Counted from the stretch's first letter, positions 8,498-18,492 are shown. The stretch is DNA of 64,000 bases from Desulfosudis oleivorans Hxd3 (GCF_000018405.1 NC_009943.1:809001-873000), one strand, 5' to 3'. Notes: a model not told the origin generated them from the letters alone. A program made the numbers and translations.

Positions 8498-9874
8498 ATG
8501 TTCAACGACAGCCGCATAACATTTCTCGTTTTTCTGACAGTTGCCTATCCGGCCTGGGCCAGGGGCGGTACCCCCCCGGCATGGCTGCCGCCCCTGGCCG
8601 CTTTTGCCGTGCTGTTGCTGTTCATGACCTGGGCCAATTTCAGGGTTCGCCCGGTGCCGGCCGCGCCCCGTCCGGCAAAAGATCAGGTTCTTTACGGCTG
8701 GGCCGTGCTGCTGATGCTGGCCGCTGTTCAGTGGCTCAATGCCGGTCGTTATCCAGTGCCCGGTTCATCCGGACAATGGGCCTACACCCTGCCGCCGGTG
8801 CCGTTTCTGCCGGGTGCGGTCACGCCTGAAGACGGCCGGATGGTGTTGATCTGGTTCCTGGCGGCCGCGGCCGTTATACTGGCTGTCCGTTACGGCCCGG
8901 CCCGGCCGGACTTGTTAAAACGGCTGGCCTGGCTGATCCCGGTAAACGCCCATCTTCTGGTGGCCATCGGCCTGGTTCAGCGGGCTTTTGACGCACAATC
9001 GGTTTACGGGCTGATTCCCATGGAAGGCCCGTTTTTTGCCGCCTTTGGCTATGTCAACCATGCCGGCACCTTTTTCATGGTCCTGTTTTTCTGGACCGCG
9101 GGATGGGCGTTGTATTACCGGCAACGCCGCCGGCCCAAAGCGGCCCTTGCGTGGGCGCTTCTGCTGGTGCCCTGCCTTGTTGCCGTGCATGCCACGTCGT
9201 GCCGGGCCGCCATTCTGATGATCTGGATAACGGTGGTTGCAGCCCTGCTGGTGTGGGTGGTACGGCAGTCCTTTCGAATGACTGCGAAAAAGAGGGGCCT
9301 TGCATTGGTTCTGACGATTATTTTGCTGGCAAGTGTGTGGGTCGGGGCCGTGGGGCCGGATGCCGGGCCGGCGACAAGGGCGGCCCAAAGCGCCAAAACA
9401 TGGCTGGCCGCGGCCGACGGCACCCTGGCCGGGCAGTGGACCGACCGGGCCTGGCAGGTGAAAAGCGCCTGGCGCATTTTTTTGGACTATCCCCTGCTGG
9501 GTGCCGGGGGCAACAGCTACCAGTATTTTGCCCCCCTGTACATCAAGCCGGGTGAGGCCCCCCGGCGTCATTTGCCCGGCCGGGCATTTGTTCATAACGA
9601 CCCGGTGCAGTTTCTGTCTGAATTCGGCCTTGCCGGTGCCGGATGCATGATTGCCGTGCTGGCCGGGCTTTTCGCGCCCATTGTCCGGCAAAGAAAAAAG
9701 GTCCCCCTGTTTCTGTCCGTCCCCCTGATCGGCGTGTTTTTTGCCGGCCTGCACAGCCTGATCGACCTGCCGTTTCGCTGCCCCGCCGTGCTGGTCTTCG
9801 TGGCCGTCATTCCGGCCCTGGCCGGCCGGTATGCAGTGTTGCAGGCCGAGAGCATCCCCCCTGTCCACCATTGA
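8498..9874 (+). CDS. O-antigen ligase / Wzy-type polymerase family membrane protein
   Basis: 458 aa with about ten to twelve hydrophobic segments. The C-terminal third contains the large extracytoplasmic loop and motif of the Wzy_C (O-antigen ligase) family: L-G-A-G-G-N-S-Y-Q, then F-V-H-N-D-P-V-Q-F-L-S-E-F-G-L-A-G. Members join or polymerise undecaprenyl-linked glycans at the periplasmic face of the inner membrane. No glycosyltransferases are nearby, so the substrate cannot be assigned and ligase versus polymerase is undecided. It begins 39 bp after the secreted-protein gene on the same strand, so the two may be co-transcribed and the ligase could act on that protein or an exported glycan; this is inference. 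Confidence 0.72.
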   Translation: MFNDSRITFLVFLTVAYPAWARGGTPPAWLPPLAAFAVLLLFMTWANFRVRPVPAAPRPAKDQVLYGWAVLLMLAAVQWLNAGRYPVPGSSGQWAYTLPPVPFLPGAVTPEDGRMVLIWFLAAAAVILAVRYGPARPDLLKRLAWLIPVNAHLLVAIGLVQRAFDAQSVYGLIPMEGPFFAAFGYVNHAGTFFMVLFFWTAGWALYYRQRRRPKAALAWALLLVPCLVAVHATSCRAAILMIWITVVAALLVWVVRQSFRMTAKKRGLALVLTIILLASVWVGAVGPDAGPATRAAQSAKTWLAAADGTLAGQWTDRAWQVKSAWRIFLDYPLLGAGGNSYQYFAPLYIKPGEAPRRHLPGRAFVHNDPVQFLSEFGLAGAGCMIAVLAGLFAPIVRQRKKVPLFLSVPLIGVFFAGLHSLIDLPFRCPAVLVFVAVIPALAGRYAVLQAESIPPVHH

Positions 9875-9954
9875 CAATTAACCGTTGAACATTAACCATT
9901 GACCATTCGGACCCGCTCATCGTAAATGGTCAATAGACAATTGTTAATTGTCAA
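9871..9954. repeat. Long imperfect hairpin between convergent genes
   Basis: TTGACAATTAAC (9871-9882) pairs with GTTAATTGTCAA (9943-9954), and inside it ATTGACCATT (9898-9907) pairs with AATGGTCAAT (9925-9934). It lies where two genes converge and could end both transcripts, or be a dispersed intergenic repeat. Confidence 0.5.
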
Positions 9955-10009
9955 TTGTCAATTCACAACAACAGCTTTTTCTTTGATAACAATAAGTTAC
10001 CCGCTTTGG

Positions 10010-10264
10010 TCAGGCGTCAGCCGGCTTGTCGTTCCATGGGAGTTCTTCAGGCGCGGCACTGCGCCACTCTTCAATTATTTTTTGTGCTTCCGGAAAGTCC
10101 GCCTCAGAAACACGGATGACGCCCCACCCATATTGAGACTGGAAAAGGCCATCATAGGCGGTGTCGTGAAACGATTTTATTTCCGCAGGTATCCCATGTT
10201 CCGCCAACACCGCCTGGAGGACACTGGCTTCTGCTGCATTCTCAGGCTTCATTAAATCTTTCAT
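10010..10264 (-). CDS. DUF2007-like small protein (putative signal-transducing protein family)
   Basis: 84 aa. The sequence has the DUF2007 pattern: an N-terminal P-E-N-A-A-E-A-S-V-L-Q-A-V-L segment, then G-I-P-A-E-I, a variable middle, and W-G-V-I-R-V-S-E-A-D-F-P-E-A-Q-K-I-I-E-E-W. The fold is ferredoxin-like and the role of the family is unknown. The ATG at 10264 is preceded by GGGGA at about 8 bases and no in-frame candidate further upstream looks like this family. It lies 61 bp behind the V4R gene on the same strand and is likely its downstream operon partner. Confidence 0.7.
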   Translation of the reverse strand: MKDLMKPENAAEASVLQAVLAEHGIPAEIKSFHDTAYDGLFQSQYGWGVIRVSEADFPEAQKIIEEWRSAAPEELPWNDKPADA

Positions 10265-10325
10265 GGTTTGATTCCCCACATTTTTGATGGCCGCGCAACG
10301 CGGATATTGCGCTTTTATAAAGTGG

Positions 10326-11051
10326 TCACTCTTCAAACAGATGAAACACGCATTTTTCCGCGCCCATGGCGCTGCAGGCCACCTCTTTGACGCGGATGGT
10401 TTTGCCCGAGATGGTGCCGGCGTAACCGGCCACGATGCCGGCGTAGAAGTGGCAGACCGGGGTGGGGGAGGGGCCCAGCCACCGGGCCTCCTGGGAGTTG
10501 GATAAAAAGACCTGCATGGGCGCGGCGCTAAAGTCAAAATCCAGGTGGCCCCAGCCCCCTTCGTCGGTGATCAGGCGGGACATCATGTTCATGGTTTTGG
10601 TGAAAAACTTCGCCATGAGCGGGTCGGTGCGCACCTGGTCCAGGATCTGGCTGTTGGCGATCAGGGGCACCAAAAACGAGGGGGCCCACCGGCCGCCCTC
10701 CAGGGCACAGGTGACCTCCCACGTGCAGAGGGCCACACCCATGTTGTACAGGGCTGCTGCCTTCTCTTTTTCATCCAGGTGGTCGGCCAGGGTGGTGTGC
10801 AGCAGGTGAATGATCTTGGCCCCGGCCATGATCTCTTCCACGCCGCCGATGCCGATGCGGCCGGCGGGCAGGTCCACGTCGTGAATATCAAAGGCAGTGG
10901 CGCCCATGTAAGCCCGGGGCAGGACCATGAGTTTTCGGGAAAGAAACGGGGCGTTGGCAAACGGTTTTAAAAACAGCCTGACCAGCAGGGGGTGGCGTTC
11001 AAGAAACCCGATAAGACCCAGCAGCAGTTTGATCTGAAGCCGTTTGTCCAT
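10326..11051 (-). CDS. V4R (4-vinyl reductase-type) domain protein
   Basis: 241 aa. The C-terminal part carries the V4R signature: a conserved V-K-E-V-A-C-S-A-M-G-A-E-K-C-V-F-H-L block at the end with two cysteines, and upstream C-H-F-Y-A-G-I-V-A-G. V4R domains bind small hydrophobic ligands and occur in XylR-type regulators and BchJ-like proteins. The N-terminal 80 residues are basic and helical, without a recognised domain, so this is probably a stand-alone ligand-binding protein. It sits 21 bp after the fumarase stop on the same strand, so the three minus-strand genes here may form one transcript. Confidence 0.65.
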   Translation of the reverse strand: MDKRLQIKLLLGLIGFLERHPLLVRLFLKPFANAPFLSRKLMVLPRAYMGATAFDIHDVDLPAGRIGIGGVEEIMAGAKIIHLLHTTLADHLDEKEKAAALYNMGVALCTWEVTCALEGGRWAPSFLVPLIANSQILDQVRTDPLMAKFFTKTMNMMSRLITDEGGWGHLDFDFSAAPMQVFLSNSQEARWLGPSPTPVCHFYAGIVAGYAGTISGKTIRVKEVACSAMGAEKCVFHLFEE

Positions 11052-11072
11052 GCGCGTTCCTGTTTGTTGGTA

Positions 11073-12689
11073 TCAGCCTGCTGCCAGGTTTTTGAAAAAA
11101 TCGTTTCCCTTGTCATCGGTGATGAGAAAGGCGGGGAAATCCTTTACCGTGACGCGCTGTACCGCCTCCATGCCCAGTTCCGGAAAGTCGATCACCTCGA
11201 TGCCGGTGATGCATTCTTTTCCCAGAATGGCGGCAACACCGCCGATGGTGCCAAGGTAGAAGCCGCCGTTGGTTTTGCAGGCGTCGATCACGGCCTGGGA
11301 CCGGTTGCCCTTGCCCAGGGTCACCAGGGCGCCGCCGTGGGGTTGAAAAGCCGTGACATAGGGGTCCATGCGGGCCGAGGTGGTGGGACCCAGGCTGCCG
11401 GAGGGATACCCTTCCGGGGTCTTGGCCGGGCCGGCGTAGAGAATCATGTAGTCGGTCATGTAGGACGGCAGGGGCTTGCCCGCGTCAAGCATCTCCTTGA
11501 CCCGTGCGTGGGCAATGTCTCTGGCCACGATGACAGGGCCGTTTAACAGCAGGCGGGTGCCCACGGCAAGGCGGGAGAGGTCGTTTCTCACCTCGGAAAG
11601 AGGCCGGTCCAGGTCGAGGCGCACGGCATCGCTTTCTTTGGCCTGGGGTGTGGGAAGGTATTGGGCCGGATCGGTTTCCAACTGCTCGACAAAGATGCCC
11701 TCTTTGGTGATTTTTGCCTTGAGGTTGCGGTCCGCGCTGCAGCTTAAGCCCATGCCGACTGGGCAGGAGGCCCCGTGCCGGGGCATGCGGATCACCTTTA
11801 CGTCGTGGCAGAGGTATTTGCCGCCGAACTGGGCTCCCAGGTTTAGACCCCGGGAAATTTTGAAAAGTTCTTTTTCCAGATCCCTGTCCCGAAAGGCGTG
11901 GCCGGAGGGGCTGCCCTTGTCCGGCAGGGTGTCCAGGTAGCCGGCGGACGCCAGCTTGACGGTTTTTAAGACCGCCTCGGCGGATGTGCCGCCGATGACC
12001 ACGGCCAGGTGGTAGGGCGGGCAGGCGGCCGTGCCCAAGTGGGCGATTTCGGTCTTTAAAAAGGCCAGAAGGGCCTCGGAATTTAAAACAGCCTTTGTCT
12101 TCTGAAACAAAAAGGTCTTGTTGGCCGAGCCCCCGCCCTTGGCGATAAAAAGGAACCGGTAGGCGTCGCCTTCAACGGCGTAAAGGTCGATCTGGGCCGG
12201 GAGGTTGGTTTTTGTGTTGGCCTCGTCGTACAGGGTCAGGGGGGCCACCTGGGAGTAGCGCAGGTTCAGCTTCCGGTAGGCGTTGAAGATGCCTTCGCTC
12301 AAGGCCGCCTCGTCGGAAAACCCGGTCCACACCTGCTGGCCCTTTTTGCCCATCACTGTGGCCGTGCCCGTGTCCTGGCAGATGGGAAACACGTAACCCG
12401 AAGCGACAACGGCATTTTTTATCATCTCCAGGGCCACGTAGCGGTCGTTGGCCGAGCTTTCCGGGTCGGTTAAAATGGCTGCCGTCTGTTTCAAATGGGA
12501 GGGCCGCAATAGATGGGAAACTTCCCGAAAGGCGGTTTCGGCCAGCAGCACAACACCGGCCCGGTCGACCTTGATCACCGGTGTTTTTTCAAAGGCGGCG
12601 GTTGCCACATGGTCCGCGGTCAGCAGCCGGTATGCGGTGGTGTCCGGCCCGGTGGGAAACATCTCCTGAAAAGAAAAAGAGGGCTCCAT
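11073..12689 (-). CDS. fumA: Fumarate hydratase, class I (4Fe-4S type, fused alpha-beta)
   Basis: 538 aa, close to E. coli FumA/FumB. It interconverts fumarate and malate in the cytoplasm. The N-terminal alpha part has the iron-sulfur cysteines expected of the family (P-I-C-Q-D-T-G-T-A, G-T-A-A-C-P-P-Y, G-A-S-C-P-V-G-M-G-L-S-C); the C-terminal beta part has the G-P-T-T-S-A-R-M swivelling-domain motif and G-N-R-S. The ATG at 12689 is chosen because AGGA lies seven bases upstream and the protein then starts as class I fumarases do; an in-frame extension to 12791 has no support. The enzyme is oxygen-sensitive, in keeping with an anaerobe. Confidence 0.92.
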   Translation of the reverse strand: MEPSFSFQEMFPTGPDTTAYRLLTADHVATAAFEKTPVIKVDRAGVVLLAETAFREVSHLLRPSHLKQTAAILTDPESSANDRYVALEMIKNAVVASGYVFPICQDTGTATVMGKKGQQVWTGFSDEAALSEGIFNAYRKLNLRYSQVAPLTLYDEANTKTNLPAQIDLYAVEGDAYRFLFIAKGGGSANKTFLFQKTKAVLNSEALLAFLKTEIAHLGTAACPPYHLAVVIGGTSAEAVLKTVKLASAGYLDTLPDKGSPSGHAFRDRDLEKELFKISRGLNLGAQFGGKYLCHDVKVIRMPRHGASCPVGMGLSCSADRNLKAKITKEGIFVEQLETDPAQYLPTPQAKESDAVRLDLDRPLSEVRNDLSRLAVGTRLLLNGPVIVARDIAHARVKEMLDAGKPLPSYMTDYMILYAGPAKTPEGYPSGSLGPTTSARMDPYVTAFQPHGGALVTLGKGNRSQAVIDACKTNGGFYLGTIGGVAAILGKECITGIEVIDFPELGMEAVQRVTVKDFPAFLITDDKGNDFFKNLAAG

Positions 12690-12987
12690 GATACGGTCCT
12701 TATTATTTTGGATCTTCTCCAATTTAGTGGGTGCGAAGGGTTCGAGGGTCCAAGGGAATTGAATCATTGGTGAATGATGTCCGAATTTCAACCCATAAAC
12801 CGAACGTTCGGGAACTCATCAAGTCCCTGTTTATCGTTTTTTACTTGACCACTTGAATCCTTGAATCCTTTAAAACCATCGGCTGCACTGAAAATCATGC
12901 AAGTCTTTACTACCACTAATAGGGAGGTGAACCGTTATTTTAAATATTCCACAAGTTGTTTGAGCGCACTGGCAGGATGCACGCCGG
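12690..12987. other. Intergenic region without recognised genes
   Basis: About 300 bp between the fumarase start and the lytic transglycosylase stop. It contains short tandem echoes (cttgaatccttgaatcctt at about 12852-12870) and a copy of 'ttcgagggtccaag'-type low-complexity sequence, but I see no gene, tRNA or clear terminator. Confidence 0.4.
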
Positions 12988-14775
12988 CTACTCCAGGCAG
13001 ACCTGCTGGCCCGGATAGATGGTGCTTCGCGTACTCAGGTTGTTGATCTGAAGAAAGCGGTTTAAGGGAATGTTGTGGCTTCTGGCAATGGTAAAGGGGC
13101 TGTCGCCGGCCCGTACCGTGTAGGTTTTACCGTCGCCGGCCGCGGTTGCCGGGGCCGCGCCACCGCCGGGGATTTTCAGGACCTGGCCCACGCGCAGGCT
13201 GGTCCCGGACAGGCCGTTTAACCGCTGAATAGCGTTGACCGTGGTGCTGTAACGGTTGGCAAGAATCCAGAGCGACTCACCGCTTCGCACCCGGTGGCTC
13301 GCCGGTATTTCCGAGGCCTTTTCAAATTTCTGGGTCTTGGTGGCCACCCAGTTGCTGGAAAGGGGAATCTTGAGAATTTTGCCGGCCACGATGAAGTTGC
13401 GTTTGTAAATATTGTTGGCCCGGGCGATGTTGGAGACCGAGGTGCGGTATCGCCGGGCAATGGTGGACAGGGTCTCGCCGGACCGGACCCGGTGGTAGGC
13501 AAACTGGGTCTGGGCCGGTTCGGTGACGGGCAGAGAGTTGATACTGGCCACCACTGCTTCCGATTTTTCCGCGGGCACCCGCAGGGGGTAGGCACTGGGC
13601 GGCAGGATGTTCTGGCGCAGCTCCGGGTTCAGCTCGTTGAGCAGGTCGTAGGCGATGCCGGTTGCCTCGGCGATTTTTTTCAAATGGACCTGGCGGGCGG
13701 TTTCCACCACTTCGTAGGAGATCGGATCTTCCGGCACCACCGTGTCCATACCGTATTTTTCCAGGTTGGAAACGATGTGCAGGGTGGCCAGGAACCGGGG
13801 CACGTAACGGGCCGTTTCCCGGGGCAGCCGGTGGTAGAGGTCCCAGAAGTTGTCCAGGTAATTCACCCGCTGGTCCCGGATCACCTGAAGCACTTTTCCT
13901 TCGCCGCAGTTGTAGGCGGCCAGGGCCGTTGCCCAGTCGCCGAAAATTCTGTGCAGGGCCGTGAGGTAATCAATGGCGGCGTCGGTGGCCCGTTCCGGGT
14001 CCAGCCGCTGGTCCACGTAAAGGTTGCGCTCCAGGCCGAATTTGTATCCCGTGGAGGGGATGAACTGCCACAGCCCCAGGGCACGGGCCTTGGACAGGGC
14101 GTTGGTTTTGAAGCCGCTTTCGATCAGGGGCAGCCATGAGAGTTCGGCGGGCAGCCCGGCCTCGGCCAGTTTTTTGAGAATATGGGGCCGGTATTTTCCC
14201 GAACGCTGGTAGGAGGCGATAAAAAAAGACCGCTCCGGGCCGGTGGTAAACAGGTCGATCTCTTTTTGCACTTCCCGGTTGATGGTCACGGGAATGGCGT
14301 TGTGGGCTCCGTTGACCACGGTGGTGCGGGAGGTGTAGATCTCCAGGATCCGTTTTGAGATCAGAAACCGGATATCCTCCTTCTGCTGCAAGAGCTGGAC
14401 GTCGCTCTCGACATCCCCTTTGAGCATCAGGGCGTATGCCTGGTCCAGGGCCTGAATGGCGTTGTCAAACTCCCCCTTCTGCCAGAAGTCCTGGGAAACC
14501 TTGCAGAGGTCCAGTGCCTCGTCCATGGCTTTCTGGGTCTCATTGACTTCGCCGGCCGGTTCCGTGGCCTCCAGGATCTGGTCCGGGGCCTCGGCGGACA
14601 GGGTGACGTCCACCGGACCGTCCACCGCCTCGGCGGTGTCGGCTTCGCAGACGACCGGGGTTTTTCGTGTAAACGGGAAACCCCCTGTTTTTTCAGATAA
14701 AGTTGACAGACACCCCGTGCCTGTCAGGGTCAGAATCAGAATGAATACAACGCTTTTAAAAACGGGTCTGGGCAT
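12988..14775 (-). CDS. mltD: MltD-like membrane-bound lytic murein transglycosylase with LysM repeats
   Basis: 595 aa. It opens with a lipoprotein signal peptide (hydrophobic run then T-G-T-G-C-L-S), so it is probably anchored in the outer membrane. Residues about 205-320 are the SLT domain that cleaves the MurNAc-GlcNAc bond of peptidoglycan to an anhydro end: catalytic Glu219 in L-I-E-S-G-F, then A-L-G-L-W-Q-F-I-P-S-T-G and A-A-Y-N-C-G-E-G-K. Three LysM peptidoglycan-binding repeats lie in the C-terminal third (each R-V/A-R-S/A-G-E/D-S/T ... I-A). The SLT-then-LysM order is that of MltD. It stands alone on the minus strand, divergent from the tRNA operon. Confidence 0.92.
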   Translation of the reverse strand: MPRPVFKSVVFILILTLTGTGCLSTLSEKTGGFPFTRKTPVVCEADTAEAVDGPVDVTLSAEAPDQILEATEPAGEVNETQKAMDEALDLCKVSQDFWQKGEFDNAIQALDQAYALMLKGDVESDVQLLQQKEDIRFLISKRILEIYTSRTTVVNGAHNAIPVTINREVQKEIDLFTTGPERSFFIASYQRSGKYRPHILKKLAEAGLPAELSWLPLIESGFKTNALSKARALGLWQFIPSTGYKFGLERNLYVDQRLDPERATDAAIDYLTALHRIFGDWATALAAYNCGEGKVLQVIRDQRVNYLDNFWDLYHRLPRETARYVPRFLATLHIVSNLEKYGMDTVVPEDPISYEVVETARQVHLKKIAEATGIAYDLLNELNPELRQNILPPSAYPLRVPAEKSEAVVASINSLPVTEPAQTQFAYHRVRSGETLSTIARRYRTSVSNIARANNIYKRNFIVAGKILKIPLSSNWVATKTQKFEKASEIPASHRVRSGESLWILANRYSTTVNAIQRLNGLSGTSLRVGQVLKIPGGGAAPATAAGDGKTYTVRAGDSPFTIARSHNIPLNRFLQINNLSTRSTIYPGQQVCLE

Positions 14776-15008
14776 AAAATTGCAATCCTTAAAGGAAGTT
14801 TGAATCTTCTTTTGTGTTTTTTGTTTGCAAGCCTTTTATTTTTTCATTATATTATCTAGTTTTCGCGGGCCGGAATGTCAAGAAAAATAGGTGGTCATGC
14901 CCGTAAGCGGCCCCTTCCGGGAAAACGGCCCGGAAAAGAGTGGAATGGACGGGCGAAACATCGGTGCAGGCGCGTTGGGGTGTCTGCAAATTATCTGCCA
15001 AAAAACAC

Positions 15009-15037
15009 TTGACAACCGGGAATTTATCCAATAGGAT
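15009..15037 (+). promoter_or_regulatory. Promoter of the tRNA-tuf-rpl superoperon
   Basis: TTGACA at 15009-15014, a 17-bp spacer and TAGGAT at 15032-15037. Transcription would start about 15044, some 30 bp before the first tRNA. This is the best promoter match in the 300-bp stretch between the divergent mltD gene and the tRNAs; the rest of that stretch shows no gene. Confidence 0.75.
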
Positions 15038-15075
15038 TTTCAGATTTAATAAATGGCGCAAACCTAGCCGGTTGT

Positions 15076-15151
15076 GCCAGCGTAGCTCAGCAGGTAGAGC
15101 GGCTGATTTGTAATCAGTTGGTCGGGGGTTCGAGTCCCTCCGCTGGCTCCA
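15076..15151 (+). tRNA. tRNA-Thr (anticodon TGT)
   Basis: 76-nt cloverleaf with CCA encoded; acceptor GCCAGCG/CGCTGGC, anticodon loop TTTGTAA, T arm GGGGG-TTCGAGT-CCCTC. It is first in a Thr-Tyr-Gly-Thr-tuf cluster, the same order as the E. coli thrU-tyrU-glyT-thrT-tufB operon. Confidence 0.96.
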
Positions 15152-15165
15152 GAGGGGATGTGTGC

Positions 15166-15251
15166 GGTGGGGTTCCCGAGTGGCCAAAGGGAACAGACTG
15201 TAAATCTGTCGGTATACACCTTCGGAGGTTCAAATCCTCCCCCCACCACCA
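15166..15251 (+). tRNA. tRNA-Tyr (anticodon GTA)
   Basis: 86 nt with the long variable arm of a class II tRNA; acceptor GGTGGGG/CCCCACC, anticodon GTA in 'gactgtaaatctg', CCA encoded. Second in the cluster. Confidence 0.96.
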
Positions 15252-15254
15252 TTT

Positions 15255-15330
15255 GCGGGAGTAGCTCAGTTGGTAGAGCATCAGCCTTCCAAGCTGGATG
15301 TCGCGAGTTCGAGCCTCGTCTCCCGCTCCA
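15255..15330 (+). tRNA. tRNA-Gly (anticodon TCC)
   Basis: 76 nt; acceptor GCGGGAG/CTCCCGC, anticodon loop CTTCCAA, CCA encoded. Only three bases separate it from the tRNA-Tyr, so processing must be tight. Confidence 0.96.
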
Positions 15331-15351
15331 AAAGGCTTTTGGTGTGGCAAT

Positions 15352-15429
15352 GCCCACGTAGCTCAGTAGGTAGAGCGCTTCCTTGGTAAGGAAGAGGTTT
15401 CACCGGTTCAATTCCGGTCGTGGGCTCCA
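15352..15429 (+). tRNA. tRNA-Thr (anticodon GGT)
   Basis: 78 nt; acceptor GCCCACG/CGTGGGC, anticodon loop TTGGTAA, CCA encoded. The variable loop reads AGGTTTC, two bases longer than the usual five. Last of the four-tRNA cluster, directly before tuf. Confidence 0.94.
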
Positions 15430-15524
15430 GCCGCAACCCGTCGGTGGAAGGCCGAGGCGCTGAAATTAGAGAAATAAATTAGGATCAGAATCAAAAAGCG
15501 TTTAACCAGATAGGGGGCAGCATT

Positions 15525-16718
<1,194 letters not shown>

Positions 16719-16743
16719 AAGCAGCATATAAGGGAGTTGATCA

Positions 16744-16893
16744 GTGAGAGTCATCATATCACTTGCGTGTAGCCAGTGTAAAAGGCGCAACTACTCGACG
16801 ACAAAGAACAAACGGACGACACCGGACAAGTTGGAGCTCAAGAAGTATTGCAGGTTCTGCCGCGAGCACACGATGCATAAAGAGACAAAGTAG
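16744..16893 (+). CDS. rpmG: Ribosomal protein L33
   Basis: 49 aa, GTG start with AGGGAG upstream, ending K-E-T-K. It has the zinc-binding form of L33, with C-S-Q-C near the N-terminus and C-R-F-C near the C-terminus. It lies between tuf and tRNA-Trp, a normal place in this operon, and is too short to be picked up by length-based gene calling. Confidence 0.95.
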   Translation: MRVIISLACSQCKRRNYSTTKNKRTTPDKLELKKYCRFCREHTMHKETK

Positions 16894-16941
16894 GTTGAGC
16901 GCAGGCTCTTTACGCGGGCCGCGGCATTGTCTGCACAGTGC

Positions 16942-17017
16942 AGGCCAGTAGCTCTAACGGCAGAGCGTCGGACTCCAAATCCGGGGGTTGGGGGTTCAAA
17001 TCCCTCCTGGCCTGCCA
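16942..17017 (+). tRNA. tRNA-Trp (anticodon CCA)
   Basis: 76 nt; acceptor AGGCCAG/CTGGCCT, anticodon loop CTCCAAA, CCA encoded. It lies between rpmG and secE, as in many bacteria. Confidence 0.96.
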
Positions 17018-17096
17018 ACTGTTTTTTAAACGAAAAAGCGCACACGATCTGAGGCGACCAGACGGTGTGCTTTTCATGTTATGAAAAAGAGGGATC

Positions 17097-17489
17097 ATGG
17101 GGCGCATACTGAAGAAAAAGGATCCGCTGAAAAAGAAGAAAAAGACCGATGTCGACGCTTCCGGTAACGCCACAGCCGACGGTTCCCAGAGCAAGCCCGC
17201 CGTTGGCGCCAAGCTGGTTTCCGGTGTTACCGTGAAAACCGGCAAGGGGCAGATCGGCTCGTCGGGCGTTGCCAAAAAGATCGGCGGCATGATGGAAACC
17301 GGCCGCATGGGCCGGGCCGTTCAGTTCCTTCGGGAAGTGAAGGTTGAGCTGAAGAAGGTCACCTGGCCGACGCGCCAGCAGACCATTGGCTCCACGGCGG
17401 TGGTATTGCTGCTGGTGATGATCATCAGCGTGTTCCTGGGATTGGCGGACCTGGTCCTGGGCCGGTTGATTCAGGTGATTCTCAATTAG
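17097..17489 (+). CDS. secE: Preprotein translocase subunit SecE
   Basis: 130 aa. The C-terminal ~60 residues are the conserved SecE part: F-L-R-E-V-K-V-E-L-K-K-V-T-W-P-T-R amphipathic helix followed by one transmembrane segment. The first ~65 residues are hydrophilic and Lys/Gly-rich, replacing the two extra transmembrane helices of E. coli SecE, so this is a single-span SecE with a long cytoplasmic tail. It clamps SecY in the inner membrane. Start ATG 17097 has GAGGGAT upstream. nusG follows 17 bp later. Confidence 0.95.
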   Translation: MGRILKKKDPLKKKKKTDVDASGNATADGSQSKPAVGAKLVSGVTVKTGKGQIGSSGVAKKIGGMMETGRMGRAVQFLREVKVELKKVTWPTRQQTIGSTAVVLLLVMIISVFLGLADLVLGRLIQVILN

Positions 17490-17506
17490 ATGATGAGGAC
17501 GGTATC

Positions 17507-18037
17507 GTGGCGTTAAAATGGTATGTGGTGCACGTTTATTCCGGCTTTGAAAACAAGGTCCAGAAGTCCCTGGAGGACCGTATCGCATCGTCCGGCTGCG
17601 CCGAGAAGTTCGGCGAGGTGATCGTGCCCACCGAGCAGGTGGTCGAGCTGGTCAAGGGCAAGAAAAAGGAGTCGTCGCGTAAGTTTTATCCCGGATATAT
17701 CCTTGTCCAGATGGAACTTGACGACGAAACATGGCACGTGGTGGCCAACACGGCCAAGGTGACCGGTTTTCTGGGCGGCAAGAACAAGCCGGCGCCGATC
17801 ACCGACCAGGAGGCGGACAAGATCCTGGAGCGGATCGAGGCGGGCAAGCTGAAACCCCAGCCCAAGTACTCTTTTGAGGTGGGTGATGAGGTGCGGGTGA
17901 CCGAAGGTCCCTTTGCCACCTTCAGTGGCCTGGTGGAGACCGTGAACCAAGAGAAGGGAAAGCTGCGGGTCCTGGTGAGCATCTTCGGGCGTTCCACGCC
18001 GGTTGAACTGGATTTCATGCAGGTTGCGAAACTATAA
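17507..18037 (+). CDS. nusG: Transcription termination/antitermination factor NusG
   Basis: 176 aa. N-terminal NGN domain (W-Y-V-V-H-V-Y-S-G-F-E at residue 5) binds RNA polymerase; the C-terminal KOW domain (F-E-V-G-D-E-V-R-V, G-P-F-A-T-F-S-G) binds S10 or Rho. GTG start with GAGGACGG upstream. Part of the secE-nusG-rplKA transcript. Confidence 0.97.
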   Translation: MALKWYVVHVYSGFENKVQKSLEDRIASSGCAEKFGEVIVPTEQVVELVKGKKKESSRKFYPGYILVQMELDDETWHVVANTAKVTGFLGGKNKPAPITDQEADKILERIEAGKLKPQPKYSFEVGDEVRVTEGPFATFSGLVETVNQEKGKLRVLVSIFGRSTPVELDFMQVAKL

Positions 18038-18054
18038 CAGGTTTGGAGTAGACA

Positions 18055-18480
18055 ATGGCAAAAAAAGTTACAGGACAGATAAAGTTGCAGGTCACGGCCG
18101 GCAAGGCCAACCCGTCACCGCCTATCGGCCCGGCCCTGGGTCAGCACGGCGTCAACATCATGGATTTCTGCAAGGCGTTTAACGCCCGGACGGCGGACCA
18201 GGAAGGGATGATCATTCCCGTGGTCATCACGGTGTATGCGGACAAATCTTTTTCGTTTATCACCAAGACCCCGCCGGCTGCCATTCTGCTGAAAAAGGCG
18301 GCCAAGATCGCCAAGGGCTCCGCCGTACCCAACAAGGACAAGATCGGCAAGGTGTCCATGCAGGATGTGGAAGAGATCGCCAGGTTGAAGATGCCTGACC
18401 TGAATGCCACGGACCTGGACGCCGCCTGCAGGATTATTCAAGGGACCGCCCGAAGCATGGGCATCGAGATTGTACAATAG
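18055..18480 (+). CDS. rplK: Ribosomal protein L11
   Basis: 141 aa, normal length. Contains the proline-rich N-terminal signature ([16 protein letters not shown]) that folds over the thiostrepton/GTPase-centre RNA, and the conserved S-M-G-I-E-I-V C-terminus. It starts 17 bp after nusG and leads directly into rplA. Confidence 0.98.
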
Positions 18481-18492
18481 GAGAGAGCACAG

